A stretch of DNA of 64,000 bases, taken from Ostrinia nubilalis. Lineage: Eukaryota > Arthropoda > Insecta > Lepidoptera > Crambidae. The DNA lies in the NCBI RefSeq assembly GCF_963855985.1, contig NC_087092.1:18414001-18478000 (forward strand). Reading direction: 5' to 3'. Position numbers and translations under genes: made by a program. Below are positions 49,501 to 57,587 of this stretch, in pieces (position 1 is the stretch's first letter; each line of letters opens with the position of its first letter). Under the pieces are notes generated by a model. That model was given only the letters and a program-made list of their open reading frames with translations. It had not been told where the DNA came from and searched no databases.

Positions 49501-52500
49501 CGTAAACGACCTAAAGTCGCTGACATAGCTCGACGGATCAGCAAGCTGAAGTGGCAATGGGCAGGGCACAGTAGTTTGCAGAACTGAGGCAGCAGGGTTA
49601 AAGTGGAGGCTACGTACCGGAAAGCGCATGGTAGGACGTCCACCTACAAAGTGGACCGACGACCTCATAAAGGTAAGCAGGAAGGTGCTGGATGCAGGCC
49701 GCTACCAAGCGGTCATTATGAAAATCATTGGGGTACAGGCCTATGTTCAGCAGTGGACGTCCTATGGCTGAAATGATGATGATGATGATGATTAAATGTT
49801 GCTTTATTAAAATTCCTACGCTAAAAATTATCCATTTGTATTTAATGCCACTATGCAGTCCTAGTTTAACTATTACGAGAAAAACTCATTTTTGCAGTTT
49901 TCGTACTAGCTGCTATTCAAGTAGCCATAAGATAAAAATAATACAGAATACATAGGCTTGTGATACCTTTTTAGAATCTCAATTAATCAAGGAAGTTTTT
50001 AAGGTAATGGGCACGATAGTCTTCCTACATTTTTTTTACACGATGGCTGATCAAAAGTGCAAGACAATGAATTAATTTTTCCTTCTTCTCTGCAATTTCT
50101 TAAAATTTTCATACTTTTAAACTAGTTTGTTGAACTTTAATCTTTTGTTTTGATAGCCCAACTATCCCTTGTGATAAGGAAAAAAACTAGATTGAAAAGT
50201 ATCCTCATTTGTAGAAATGGCATGAGAAAAAGTAATCGCAGGTGGCAATTTTCTAAAAATGCAAAAAAACTTGAAAATCTTGAAAACGGTGATATTTTTA
50301 CTGGGGTCAAAATTGGATGTTAGGGAGACCATGGCGAGGCCTATCGATGGTTACAGGGTTATCCATTGTTTTTGGGACACCCTGTATAGTGATAATAACA
50401 AAACAACTACATTATGTATATTAACTTATCTATAAATGTTAAGGTTATATGTTTTATACTTTATTAGAAGTCATATAGGAGTAATGTAGTATGAAAAAAT
50501 TGAAAATTATAATTTCTCCTAAAATAAAGCATAAAGTGACTGGCCCTTTTAGACATAACATAATTAATTAATAAACTATAATTTACACTAATAAAGTATT
50601 CAAAAGCATCTTAAAAAAGTTACGGACAAAATGACGTCGAAAATATACATATTTTTATGGAATGACCCTTATAGACCCATTTCCCTTCTGAGTCATGTCT
50701 ACAAGCTGTTTTCGATAGTCATTACGAATTGTCACGCTAGCAGGCTCGACGACTTTCAGCCCCTCGAACAAGCCGGTTTCCGAAAAGGCTTTAGTACCAT
50801 ATAGGTACCATAATAATATACGCTCCGGCAGATTATACGGAAGATCAAGTAGTATAATCAACCACTTTGCGTTTGTGAACTATGAGAAAGCCTTCGATTC
50901 GATTGAGACATGGTCAGTGCTTCAGTCTCTTCAACTGTGCCAAATTGACTATTGATACATTAAAGTGTTGAAAGGCTTGTACAAACACGCCACAGTGACA
51001 GTCCGTTTTAAGATCAGGACCCGAAACCTATCCTGTTGCAGCGAGGACAGACAGACAGACAGAGAGACGTCATCACCACCGCCATGGAAGATGTTTTCAA
51101 GCTTCTGGGCTGGAGCGGATTCAGCATAAATATCAATGGCGAGTACATCACCCAGACAGCAGACTATATCGTAGTCATGGCTGAGATCATGGAAGATCTA
51201 GGCACAATGCTCGATGGCCTCAATAGTCTCTCAACAAGTGGGTTTCAAAATGAACATGGACAAGATTTAAAAATCATGTCTAAAGACCGTGTTGCACCCA
51301 CTCTTCTAAAAGTTGGAGACTACACTCGAAGTTGTTGACAATAATGTATACCTGGGACAAACAGTCCAGTTAGGTAGGTCCAACTTCGAAAAAAGGTCAA
51401 TCATCGAATCCAGCTCGGCTGGGCAGCCTTCGGGAAGCTTCACGATATTTTCACGTGGCTTCTCCGTCGCGTCGCCGCTCCGCTTTAAATCCACTTTGAA
51501 TCCGCTTGCAATCCGCCAGGGTGGCAAGGGCTTTAAAACTCAGAGGCAATCTGATGTTCAAATACCGTAGCCGAGTCCTAAAGCCGCGGTACGCGTTCGC
51601 CACGAAAAGAGTGAGCAAGACAGCAATATCTCACTCACACGTTTCATGCCTTGTTTATAACGACTAGTCTTAACGCCCAGTTAATAAAACATCGAAACAT
51701 TACAAATAATACCACATATAAACAACAAAATTAAAATTAAAACTAATTGTATTCTGTCGAGAACACTGAGAATATTCACGGGAGCGTTCTCGGTTCTCGA
51801 GAATATTCTTATTGGGAATACTGCCGGGAACGAGAACTTTCTCAGCGGCACATCTCTAGGCGTAACTATAGGCTGTCAGGGCTGACAAAATGCCACGGGC
51901 CCCCGGCCCAAGATGGGCCTCATAAGAAGGCTCAAAGTCGCCCAAAGGGCGATGGAACATGCTATACTCGAGTTTATCTGCGTGGTCGAATCAGAAACGC
52001 AGCACTTTTGCAATAAAATGTATGTATACTAGATGTTGAATATAATGTGAGCTGCAAAATTGTTACTCTAATATACATTTTTTCGCTTAAGAATTATTAT
52101 AACGGTCTTTTTGCTCTGCGAGCTATGTGCCCCGCGTACTTCCACTTGATTTTAGCGATTCTGCGCGCCACTTAGTCACTTTGGTTCTTCTGCAGATCGC
52201 CTCATTTCTGATTCAATCATACAGGAAAACCCTGAGCATAGCACGCTCCATCGCCCTTCGGGTGATGGCCGCTGGGGCAGAAAAGTTCTCGACTGGCGAC
52301 CACGAGCCGGAAGACGTAGTGTGGGCAGGCTTCCCAATAGGTGGACCGATGATCTGGTGTAGGTCGCGGGAGGTGCCTGGATGCGGGCGGCGTAGTACCG
52401 GTCTTTGTAGAAATCCTTGGGGAAGCATTCGTCCAGCCATGGACGTCATTCGGCTGAAACGAACGAACGATCGCTCGACGCTTCCGATTAACCCGTAACT

Positions 52501-52845
52501 CACATTCACATTCGGCGCCGACGCCGTCGCCGCACCGCTGCACCGGTCTCCTTTGGGTCCGGCGCGAGGCACACGACCCGCGCCGTGCAGGAACTCGCCG
52601 GCTCCAAACGACACCGGTGCGGCGACGCCGAGGGCGGAACGTTCGCTCAACTCCGCACTCTCGCTCCGCAGACGATGAACGGCTCGGCCGGCAACCCCGA
52701 GGAGGAGCGCGTGCACGCCTTCTACGCGCAGCCCTGGGCCGGCGAGGGCGTCGCGCGCTACCTGCACGCGCGGGTCGCCGCGCGCCGCCGCGACCTCGAC
52801 GCGCAGCTGCACGCGCCGCACGCGCCCCACCTCGCGCGCCTCTAG
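34382..52845 (+). CDS. Bap60 / SMARCD, SWI/SNF (BAP) complex 60-kDa subunit, 11 coding exons
   Basis: Core subunit of the nuclear SWI/SNF (BAP and PBAP) chromatin remodelers, linking the ATPase to transcription factors. Exons: 34382-34522, 36300-36502, 37010-37245, 37537-37566, 37653-37735, 37825-37953, 38248-38421, 38711-38911, 45635-45730, 45817-45927, 52672-52845. All junctions are GT-AG and in phase, giving 525 residues, close to the usual 515 or so. Landmarks: [20 protein letters not shown] and [20 protein letters not shown] (residues 120-175), [12 protein letters not shown] (210-222), [20 protein letters not shown] (233-252), a SWIB domain (about 300-380), [16 protein letters not shown] and a GNPEEER tail. 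The start is the first ATG of an MAQRFP... leader rich in Pro and Gln. Exon 8 ends in an amplified splice-donor array; introns 8 and 10 are full of transposons. The 3' donor of exon 5 is uncertain. The 5' UTR was not resolved. Confidence 0.95.
35103..35556. mobile_element. TIR element in Bap60 intron 1
   Basis: CAGGGTGGAATTTTGTAATG and its complement CATTACAAAATTCCACCCTG bound a 454-bp element. Further inverted matches lie inside (AAAGGAATTTT- and ATTCAAAGAT-like blocks). Non-coding. Confidence 0.65.
35557..36299. other. Bap60 intron 1, remainder
   Basis: AT-rich, with no further exon seen. The exon 2 acceptor is preceded by a T7 tract and GTACGTAAG. Confidence 0.5.
36300..36502 (+). CDS. 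Bap60 exon 2 (residues 48-115, split codon)
   Basis: Starts at TAAG|GCTCGCAGC in phase 0 and ends CC|GTAAGT. Encodes a Gly/Ala/Pro-rich linker ([13 protein letters not shown]..., then [16 protein letters not shown]). It is very GC-rich, which helps to separate it from the AT-rich intron. A later AG at 36307 would break the frame. Confidence 0.8.
36584..36639. repeat. (CA)n microsatellite in Bap60 intron 2
   Basis: Alternating CA dinucleotides with a few T and G interruptions. About 180 bp later a (TTA)n tract follows AATAAAGTTTATT, suggesting a retroposon 3' end. Confidence 0.85.
37010..37245 (+). CDS. Bap60 exon 3 (residues 115-194)
   Basis: The most conserved N-terminal block, [20 protein letters not shown] followed by [20 protein letters not shown] and [20 protein letters not shown], then [10 protein letters not shown]. 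Acceptor CCCGCAG|C, donor CCGG|GTGAGT, phase 1 at the end. Confidence 0.95.
37537..37566 (+). CDS. Bap60 exon 4, 30-nt microexon (residues 194-204)
   Basis: ATAAAG|GCAGCAAACAGACAGGAGG...GAGG|GTAAGT encodes SKQTGGMAE with split glycines on both sides. It fits both phases exactly. At this place fly and human proteins have a short variable stretch (SKEPTND or AKSDAEDG in my recollection), so the microexon is plausible though unsupported by transcript data. Confidence 0.75.
37653..37735 (+). CDS. Bap60 exon 5 (residues 204-231), donor uncertain
   Basis: TTACAG|GACAAGGGG opens [20 protein letters not shown] then DSKNDPNK. Three in-phase donors are possible, all weak: AAA|GTTCCG (37735), CCG|GTTCCT (37741) and TTG|GTAGAG (37750). 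They would add 0, 2 or 5 residues. The shortest matches the family spacing to VKRKFSS best. Confidence 0.8.
37825..37953 (+). CDS. Bap60 exon 6 (residues 232-274)
   Basis: [20 protein letters not shown] followed by [20 protein letters not shown] and GFQ, between CTTTCAG and CAG|GTCAGA, phase 0 on both sides. Confidence 0.95.
38248..38421 (+). CDS. Bap60 exon 7 (residues 275-332), SWIB domain first half
   Basis: [20 protein letters not shown] then [20 protein letters not shown] and [13 protein letters not shown], bounded by GGCAG and CAG|GTACCC. Confidence 0.95.
38711..38911 (+). CDS. Bap60 exon 8 (residues 333-399), SWIB second half and first repeat unit
   Basis: [20 protein letters not shown] through [20 protein letters not shown] to ACYDIDVE, donor GAG|GTACGC. 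Joining here to exon 9 gives [15 protein letters not shown], the order found in fly and human proteins. The last 63 nt (38849-38911) are the exonic part of the 96-bp unit, so eleven further identical donors lie downstream. Confidence 0.9.
38849..39652 (+). repeat. 96-bp tandem array at the Bap60 exon 8 donor, left part (units 1-9)
   Basis: Period is exactly 96 bp (TAC codons at 38894 and 38990, and so on), eight full units and the first 36 bp of unit 9. Each unit is 63 nt of exon 8 end ([21 protein letters not shown]) plus 33 nt of intron start ([11 protein letters not shown] if read through). Units 1-4 read VIAV and CYD; units 5 onward read VIAG, and 5, 7 and 8 read CLD. No unit contains a stop. 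It continues at 45125-45516 after two transposons. Confidence 0.95.
39654..41936. mobile_element. Foldback element 1, inserted in repeat unit 9
   Basis: Long inverted repeats begin TAGTCCAGTCATT and end AATGACTGGACTA. AGA stands on both sides (39651-39653, 41937-41939), a 3-bp target duplication. The arms (about 650 bp once the nested insertion at 39785-40673 is set aside) meet near 41190-41270 around ATCAGGGGGTGATTAGTGAT. Arms are highly alike, suggesting a young insertion or gene conversion. The arms include Helitron-like text (CCCGCTAATTCC...). No transposase frame. Confidence 0.85.
39785..40673. mobile_element. Nested TIR element in the left arm of foldback 1
   Basis: AAAGGATGATGGGCA and TGCCCATCATCCTTT bound 889 bp absent from the matching place in the right arm (around 41800), so the insertion came after foldback formation. 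Subterminal CTGGGCGTAAAACCAACAG and CTGTTGGTTTAACGCCCAA are also inverted. The middle (40205-40440) has many ATCGAT/TAATCGAT motifs. Confidence 0.7.
41951..45124. mobile_element. Foldback element 2, inserted in the same repeat unit
   Basis: Inverted repeats of about 1.1 kb each start TAGTAGGGAATTTAGTGCAA and end TTGCACTAAATTCCCTACTA, flanked by CTA on both sides (41948-41950, 45125-45127). The arms end near 43040 and 44015 (CGCGAACCCCTTG and CAAGGGGTTCGCG), leaving a spacer of about 970 bp that holds LINE RNase H debris. No transposase was seen. The TAGT termini and 3-bp duplication recall foldback 1. Confidence 0.85.
43130..43860 (+). pseudogene. LINE RNase H and C-terminal fragment in foldback 2 spacer
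   Basis: Broken frames give [14 protein letters not shown], a variant of the RNase H VFQAEIYAI motif, then a degraded [15 protein letters not shown] where LINEs have VPGHSGI.GNERAD, and [20 protein letters not shown], the later LINE tail. Stops and frameshifts are present. The lineage resembles R1/Waldo-type LINEs from memory. Confidence 0.5.
45125..45516 (+). repeat. 96-bp tandem array, right part (unit 9 end to unit 13 start)
   Basis: Continues unit 9 with GACATCGACGTCGAG|GTACGC, then units 10, 11 and 12 complete and 13 partial, ending CTAGACATGACGTCACG where similarity stops. All units read VIAG; unit 12 reads CYD, the others CLD. The frame stays open to the exon 9 acceptor at 45634. Confidence 0.95.
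45635..45730 (+). CDS. Bap60 exon 9 (residues 400-431)
   Basis: TTTTACAG|GTGGATGAC encodes [20 protein letters not shown] then [12 protein letters not shown], donor ACT|GTACGT, phase 0. Confidence 0.95.
45817..45927 (+). CDS. Bap60 exon 10 (residues 432-468)
   Basis: ATTCAG|GTGGACACG encodes [20 protein letters not shown] followed by [17 protein letters not shown], donor AAG|GTGAGC, phase 0. Confidence 0.95.
46128..46392. repeat. AACCGACTTCAA repeat, short copy
   Basis: Same family as 6230-6646 with one internal block instead of two. The right end reads TTTAAGTCGGTT. Confidence 0.65.
46513..46781 (-). pseudogene. Tc1-like transposase C-terminal fragment
   Basis: The minus strand reads [20 protein letters not shown] followed by [20 protein letters not shown], the hallmark C-terminal DDE region of Tc1 transposases ([14 protein letters not shown]). 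The final acid of the triad (E) is present. It is cut by the hAT-like insertion at 46789 and frameshifts after KNFP. Confidence 0.75.
47480..47720 (+). pseudogene. RTE-like LINE reverse transcriptase, 5' part
   Basis: Frames read [17 protein letters not shown], then [17 protein letters not shown] and [20 protein letters not shown], the start of the LINE RT domain. It breaks off exactly where the next insertion begins and resumes at about 50673 with [15 protein letters not shown]. Confidence 0.65.
48522..50384. mobile_element. Foldback element 3 (TA-flanked, 1.86 kb)
   Basis: CAGGGTGTCCCAAAAACAATG and its complement bound inverted arms of about 795 bp (48522-49315 and 49591-50384) with TA on both sides. 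The arms carry the 3' end of the RTE-like LINE (left inverted, right forward), and the 275-bp spacer continues the LINE in forward orientation. The element therefore captured a LINE end and duplicated it in inverted form. TIR and target fit the Tc1/mariner group. Confidence 0.8.
49400..49775 (+). pseudogene. LINE C-terminal end captured in foldback 3
   Basis: From the spacer into the right arm, frames read [11 protein letters not shown], then a shifted WRLRTGKR...[14 protein letters not shown] and [14 protein letters not shown] codons. The inverted partner is at 49130-49315. Confidence 0.6.
50673..51560 (+). pseudogene. RTE-like LINE reverse transcriptase, 3' part
   Basis: Reads [20 protein letters not shown], then [32 protein letters not shown], a (GACA)n-damaged stretch, [40 protein letters not shown] and [20 protein letters not shown]. 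The YxDD-type active-site segment (normally LRFADDIVV) is damaged to QTADYIVV. Many frameshifts. Confidence 0.7.
51880..52470 (+). pseudogene. LINE C-terminal fragments
   Basis: [20 protein letters not shown] at 51925-51985 and, after a gap, [20 protein letters not shown] with [11 protein letters not shown] at 52260-52360 belong to the same LINE. Stops interrupt both. Confidence 0.6.
52672..52845 (+). CDS. Bap60 exon 11 (residues 469-525, stop)
   Basis: CTCCGCAG|ACGATGAAC opens [20 protein letters not shown] then [27 protein letters not shown] and AFY.QPW are family landmarks. The end, [11 protein letters not shown], differs from the usual QALGIRN. GC content is extreme. AATAAA follows the stop by 59 bp. 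Confidence 0.9.
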   Translation, partial: TMNGSAGNPEEERVHAFYAQPWAGEGVARYLHARVAARRRDLDAQLHAPHAPHLARL

Positions 52846-52903
52846 GGACCTGCACGCGCGGGGCCCTGCACATCCCGCCCCTGCCCTGTGGCCCACAGTG
52901 ATC

Positions 52904-52909
52904 AATAAA
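52904..52909 (+). terminator. Bap60 poly(A) signal
   Basis: AATAAA, 59 bp after the Bap60 stop codon, followed by a GT-rich stretch (GTCGTTTGTACC). Confidence 0.8.
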
Positions 52910-54021
52910 AGTCGTTTGTACCCGTACTTTATCGTTTTATTTATGAAATTCTCGAGCTCCTGTAAATGAAAAAGAAGATACCTTTTGTTTTACCACGAAT
53001 GACGTTCACCCGGAGAAAAGCCAAATTCGAGGGGATTCAAGAAATTTCACATCTACCGGCCCTGAGCCACCACCGTGCTTGGTCGCTAGTGCTTCCCGCG
53101 ACCTTCACTAGGTTTTTGGTTTGAACACTTGAAACGAACGAGGTGGCCTGGCGCGACCTCCCGCAAGAAGGAACGATCAGGGACATCCTCATGCCTTTGG
53201 ATAATTGTCATTTTTAACGCGCATTTTTTAACATGTACTTATGACCTGTTAAGTATGTGTTTTGTGTCTACACAGTATGTTACGTTTCACCCTCTTGCGT
53301 CAGTTTACAATTTCGCTGAATAGAAGTAGACCTCTTCCGTGGGCAGCGCCATCTTGCGGTCCGCTTTGCATGTGCGGAGCAAATGCTCCAACGCCACAGA
53401 CAGGGTATTTTTTACGCCTTTGTTCATAAAAACACGAATATCTTCGGTTCTATTAGGAATTAAGCCATGATATTTTACTGAATAGTGTATATTAGTTTAT
53501 GGACCTAATTTAATAAGTTTTTCCAACAGAAATGTTATAATAAAGCTTGTACTACACCAAATAATTGTGACGAAAATTTAAACTTAGTTTTAAGGATTAT
53601 ATCAATAAAAAACCGGCCAAGTACTCAGATTACCATCAAAACTGAGGTCGACATAAAAATATTTATTCGTTAGAACCAAGGCTTTAGAGTGTTGAAACAG
53701 ATGTTTACAGTAACTTGAGTATATCAGCTAGACGAGGATATAAGTGGTTCATTTGTAATCACAATGGAATTTAAATGAGAGATAAACAAAAATGGGTCTG
53801 TTTTTTTGCATACAAATCGATAGTTACAAGACATGAATTTCTGCATGTTTAGAACTGATAACATAAGTTAAAGTTACATTTTCCAGAAACTAGATTTACC
53901 TAGTTTTAACCTGAACATAACATCTTGCAAGTTTTCTAAGAAAATTTATGAGATAAATGCTAGAAGAACAGACAAAAATGGCCAAAATGTGTCAAGATAG
54001 TATGGATAACGGTATCCTTCC
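52910..54021. other. Intergenic stretch after Bap60
   Basis: AT-rich, no gene seen. A short frame at 53129-53323 has no family resemblance. Confidence 0.5.
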
Positions 54022-54798
54022 GTTTGGCCAAATTACTTTTCGCCAAATTTCACTTCGCAAACAACTTATCGCCAAAGTTTCATTTCCCAAATGAACTTTT
54101 AGCAAATGCTCTTTTCGCAACTAATTCATTTGGTCAAATTATCATTTGGCCAAATTTTACTTGGCAAATGTTTATATAGCAAATGTTTTATTGTGCCAAA
54201 TATTATATTCCAAATAATTTGTTTCGTCAAATTGACACTTCAGATACTTTCAAAATTCAAAGCATAGGCTTTGATTTGTGGGTAACGGTGGGTAAGTGGT
54301 GATGTGCCTATGCACATCATGGTTTTCACAAGAATTTTATGTAAAACAAAGAGATTGCAGAAAACAGTATGGTTGCAGAAAGTAGGTATTGCAGAATAGT
54401 AGGTTAGGTTAGGTTAGAACAGTGACCATCACCTTTATTGTTGATGAATCATTTGGAAATTTCGATAAAAAGAATGAAATATGAAAATTAGCATAGAAAA
54501 AAAATTATATTAACTACCCACGAAACAAAATAATAACCACAAGCTTATTTGTATTCCATTCTATGCATCAATCAAATTATTTTGTAAATTGTTTATCGTG
54601 AAATATTTTTGCCAAATGAAACATTTGGCAAAACATACTTTGCCAAAAAATAATTTGGTAAACAATAATATGCCAAAAACGACATTTGCGAATTAAATAT
54701 TTGCAATAAGTAGTTTTGCCAAATGAAAATTTGCCAAATAAAAGTTTGTGAAACGTTGTTTGCGATGTGATAATTTGGGAAACGTTTTTTGGCCAAAC
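54022..54798. mobile_element. TIR element with quasi-periodic subterminal motif
   Basis: GTTTGGCCAAA at the left and TTTGGCCAAAC at the right bound 777 bp. In the left 220 bp a motif of the type (T)CGCCAAA/GGCCAAAT recurs every 17-22 bp or so, and in the right 200 bp the complement (ATTTGGCAAA) recurs with similar spacing. The middle lacks it. No coding frame. Probably transposase-binding arrays. Confidence 0.6.
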
Positions 54799-55452
54799 AT
54801 TAGTAATCCATGGATAACGCCTTCCGACGGCTTCCGATGATTATTCACACACACATTATTAATGTCTCTGGACATTTTATTTTATTAAAAAGGGATGTTA
54901 GAAGTATATTGTTTAAACATTTTGAAAGATAAATTATTATTATTAGATTTTTTTTTCATAAGAATTATCTGAATCGATCATTTAAAAATACTTACTTTAA
55001 GTAAGGGCCGGTTTCCTCCATTAAGGCGGAGCAAAGATTAGCGGAGCGGAGGGAAAATGTTTTGAATGCTATTGCTGACATGAAAATTTGCATTATTCGC
55101 AAAATTTATGCGAATGTGAAAAGTAGATATTATTTCTTAGCAACATCTTAGAAACTTCAAATAATTGAAATCCACATTAATTTACGCTTCTAAATAAAAA
55201 AATATAAACACTGATTAAATTTAACAAAATTACAAACTAAACATGCATTGTCAAAAGTTACTTGAAAACAATGAAAAAAAAACTTAAAAATTAAACACAC
55301 GTGTTAATTGTTACGGCAAAAACCATATAGCCAATATTCAATTAGTTGCGTATCGCTGAGTGTTGCAATTACAGACATTCATTATATACTTTACGAAATA
55401 TGAGGGTGGTACAATTTACCCGGCGGTACAATATAACGAACTCTCCCCTATA
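54799..55452. other. Intergenic stretch, no gene seen
   Basis: AT-rich, nothing supported. Confidence 0.5.
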
Positions 55453-57587
55453 CAGGGTGTTGATTTCAATACCCGCCATATTTAGGGAGTTGATTAAGTA
55501 GCTTATTCTGATCACGAATCAGCAAAAAAACTGACTTCAATTTTTTTTTTAATTATATTTTAAATATCTACGATTTCCATAATCGACCACTACAGTGCAG
55601 AATAGTCCCCCAACGCAAACGGCGCGCGGCGCTCACCCGGCCGGTGACCCGTGCCCGGGCAAACGCTGCGCCCCCCGTCCCGCGCCCCACTACCCGCGCT
55701 CGCCCATGAGTCAGTCAACTATCAGCCACAATCAGCTGTGAGTTCAACGACGACTACTGGACGGAGCTTAATCCAAATCTACCCTAAAAATGTAATGAGT
55801 AAATTAGTTACTTACACCTTATCACGTTACGAGTTTATTTTTTGTTCTAAAAACTAATTAATGAAGTAGGTCTTTAATAAAAAAACCTTTTACACGAATT
55901 TGCTTCCTTCCGCAAAATAAAAATTTTTACAGAACCTACATTTTTTTAAAAATTAAACCATGCTTTTATGTGTGTGATAAGCTTGTACCTACTTATCATT
56001 CAAAAGTACTGTAAACAGATGACAATAATGCTCTTTCATACAGGTTCGTTATTCCTTACATTTTTAGCTCTCTACCTTAATAACTTTTACGTCTTTACGA
56101 TAGTAATTATTAAAATAAAACTTAACTTACCGCAAACTGAACACCTAGAAATAACACACTGGCAAACTCTTGTTCCTTTACTTTCGATAGGAGATAAGAC
56201 AAGATTTTGTTTTTAAACTCGATTGATTTCAGTATCTAAACAAAATTTCTATCATTTAGCACTTCTTTCATTTAAATACATACAATAATACCGACCGCCG
56301 CACGGATATCGGGCTCGCACTTCGCTCATCTTCGTGTTTCGGGCGTCATCGGCGCTCAATCGTGGATCATCGATTTTCTCCATTCATCAGTCCGATTTTG
56401 CTTCCCACGTCGAGAGGCTGCGCGCACGCTCCGCGAAATCTAGCTCGTATTTAGAATTCCTAGTACTCAATCGCTATTTCTTTATTTCTTGCCTTGTAAC
56501 ATCAACTTTTCTCTTCCTCTCTGCTTGATAAATGTTTTCTAGTACATAAACTTCTTACTACCGTTACCGTGTTCTATCTCTGTAAAAAAATATTTTAAAA
56601 TAATAACGTAATTTAATTTCTATCGGCGTTTAATTTAAATTCCCTGAACGACTGTTAGGCTGTTAGTTAGGTTCAGGTTAAACTTCCATTTTTCATAACT
56701 TACATAAAATAATTCATCATCATGTTCGTGATTATTTTAAATGAACTTAATTTCATTACTTACACGAAATAACTATCAAAATGTATTGATATTCTTATCG
56801 TTTTAATAATAACGATTGAGCTACTACAAATCATTTGCATTTGAGTATTTTGGAAGCTTGCTATAAGAGCATTAATTATGATAGGACGGATCTTTAGTTA
56901 ACAAAGATCTTCGGTTATCGAATGTGCTTTTCTAATTGCAAATTTGCGATTTTTGATTGTTTTCTCGTGCGGTTTTGAGTAGTTAGTGTGTGAACGTGTG
57001 ATAGTGAGTGTGGTAATAGTGAGTGAGTGTTAGGAATATGCCTAACCATACGTACAGTGCTCGTGAGTAGATACGTAAACATGGTTTACTGTTACGGGAG
57101 GGCACGTGGAAACGCATCTGAAGTCGCATCGGTAAGTACCTAGCTCTAAACTTAAAGGACATTCCTTTTTAATGTAGGAAGTGAATAATCTGGTAATTTT
57201 GTCTAGAAAATACTCCCGCCGTCGCGGTAGGTAGTGGCGGAAAGCGCTCCAATACACTCACACACACATAGGAAACAGCAAACTAATTTAAAACGAACTT
57301 TAACTTTAGTTAGTCAAAGAAAAATACCTATTTACACTACCAACTTTACGTATCCTTCAGTAGACTATCCAACATGATAAGCGAGCGATCCGCGTAGCTC
57401 GATGGGTGCCCGTGCCACAGTAAACGTATTGCATTATTGCGAGCCATAGTACAGTTGATGTTGCACGGAAAATATTCGCTAAAAATTCCACTTTCGTTTG
57501 TAATTTATTTTTTGGTGGATAATGCGTTTATGTAAGTCATAATATATCACCTAAATAAATATGGCGAGTATTGAAATCAACACCCTG
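55453..57587. mobile_element. TA-flanked TIR element (2.1 kb), non-autonomous
   Basis: CAGGGTGTTGATTTCAATAC...CATATTTA at the left and the complement at the right (about 35 bp), with TA on both sides. The interior has GC-rich patches (55620-55710, 56290-56440) and, at 56950-57131, a transcript-like stretch ending CATCG|GTAAGT, a strong donor that could be a 5' UTR exon. No transposase frame was seen. Confidence 0.65.

Larger units (their letters stand above)
47721..50672. mobile_element. Insertion that splits the LINE RT
   Basis: Joining the LINE across this stretch restores [17 protein letters not shown], so about 2.95 kb was inserted. The ends are weakly inverted (TTTTATGAAAAATATG and CATATTTTTATGGAA). 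The motif GTCATTCCCT or GTCAGTCCCT recurs (47905, 48100, 48288, 48443, inverted at 48500 and 50668), which may be a subterminal repeat. Class unknown. Confidence 0.45.
46790..51858. mobile_element. 5-kb hAT-like composite element in Bap60 intron 10
   Basis: Ends TATTGATGTGCCG and CGGCACATCTCTA, flanked by GGCGTAAC at 46782-46789 and again at 51859-51866, an 8-bp target duplication. Both ends carry several GAGAATATTCTC palindromes and GGGAACG motifs (46800-46860, 46985-47035, 51760-51845). The interior is filled by LINE fragments and further insertions; no hAT transposase was found. Confidence 0.75.

Noticed and set aside
57077..57131. Coding first exon (MVYCYGRARG...) of the aquaporin
   Set aside because: Splicing it to the 58688 acceptor runs into a stop before joining the aquaporin frame; at most a 5' UTR exon.
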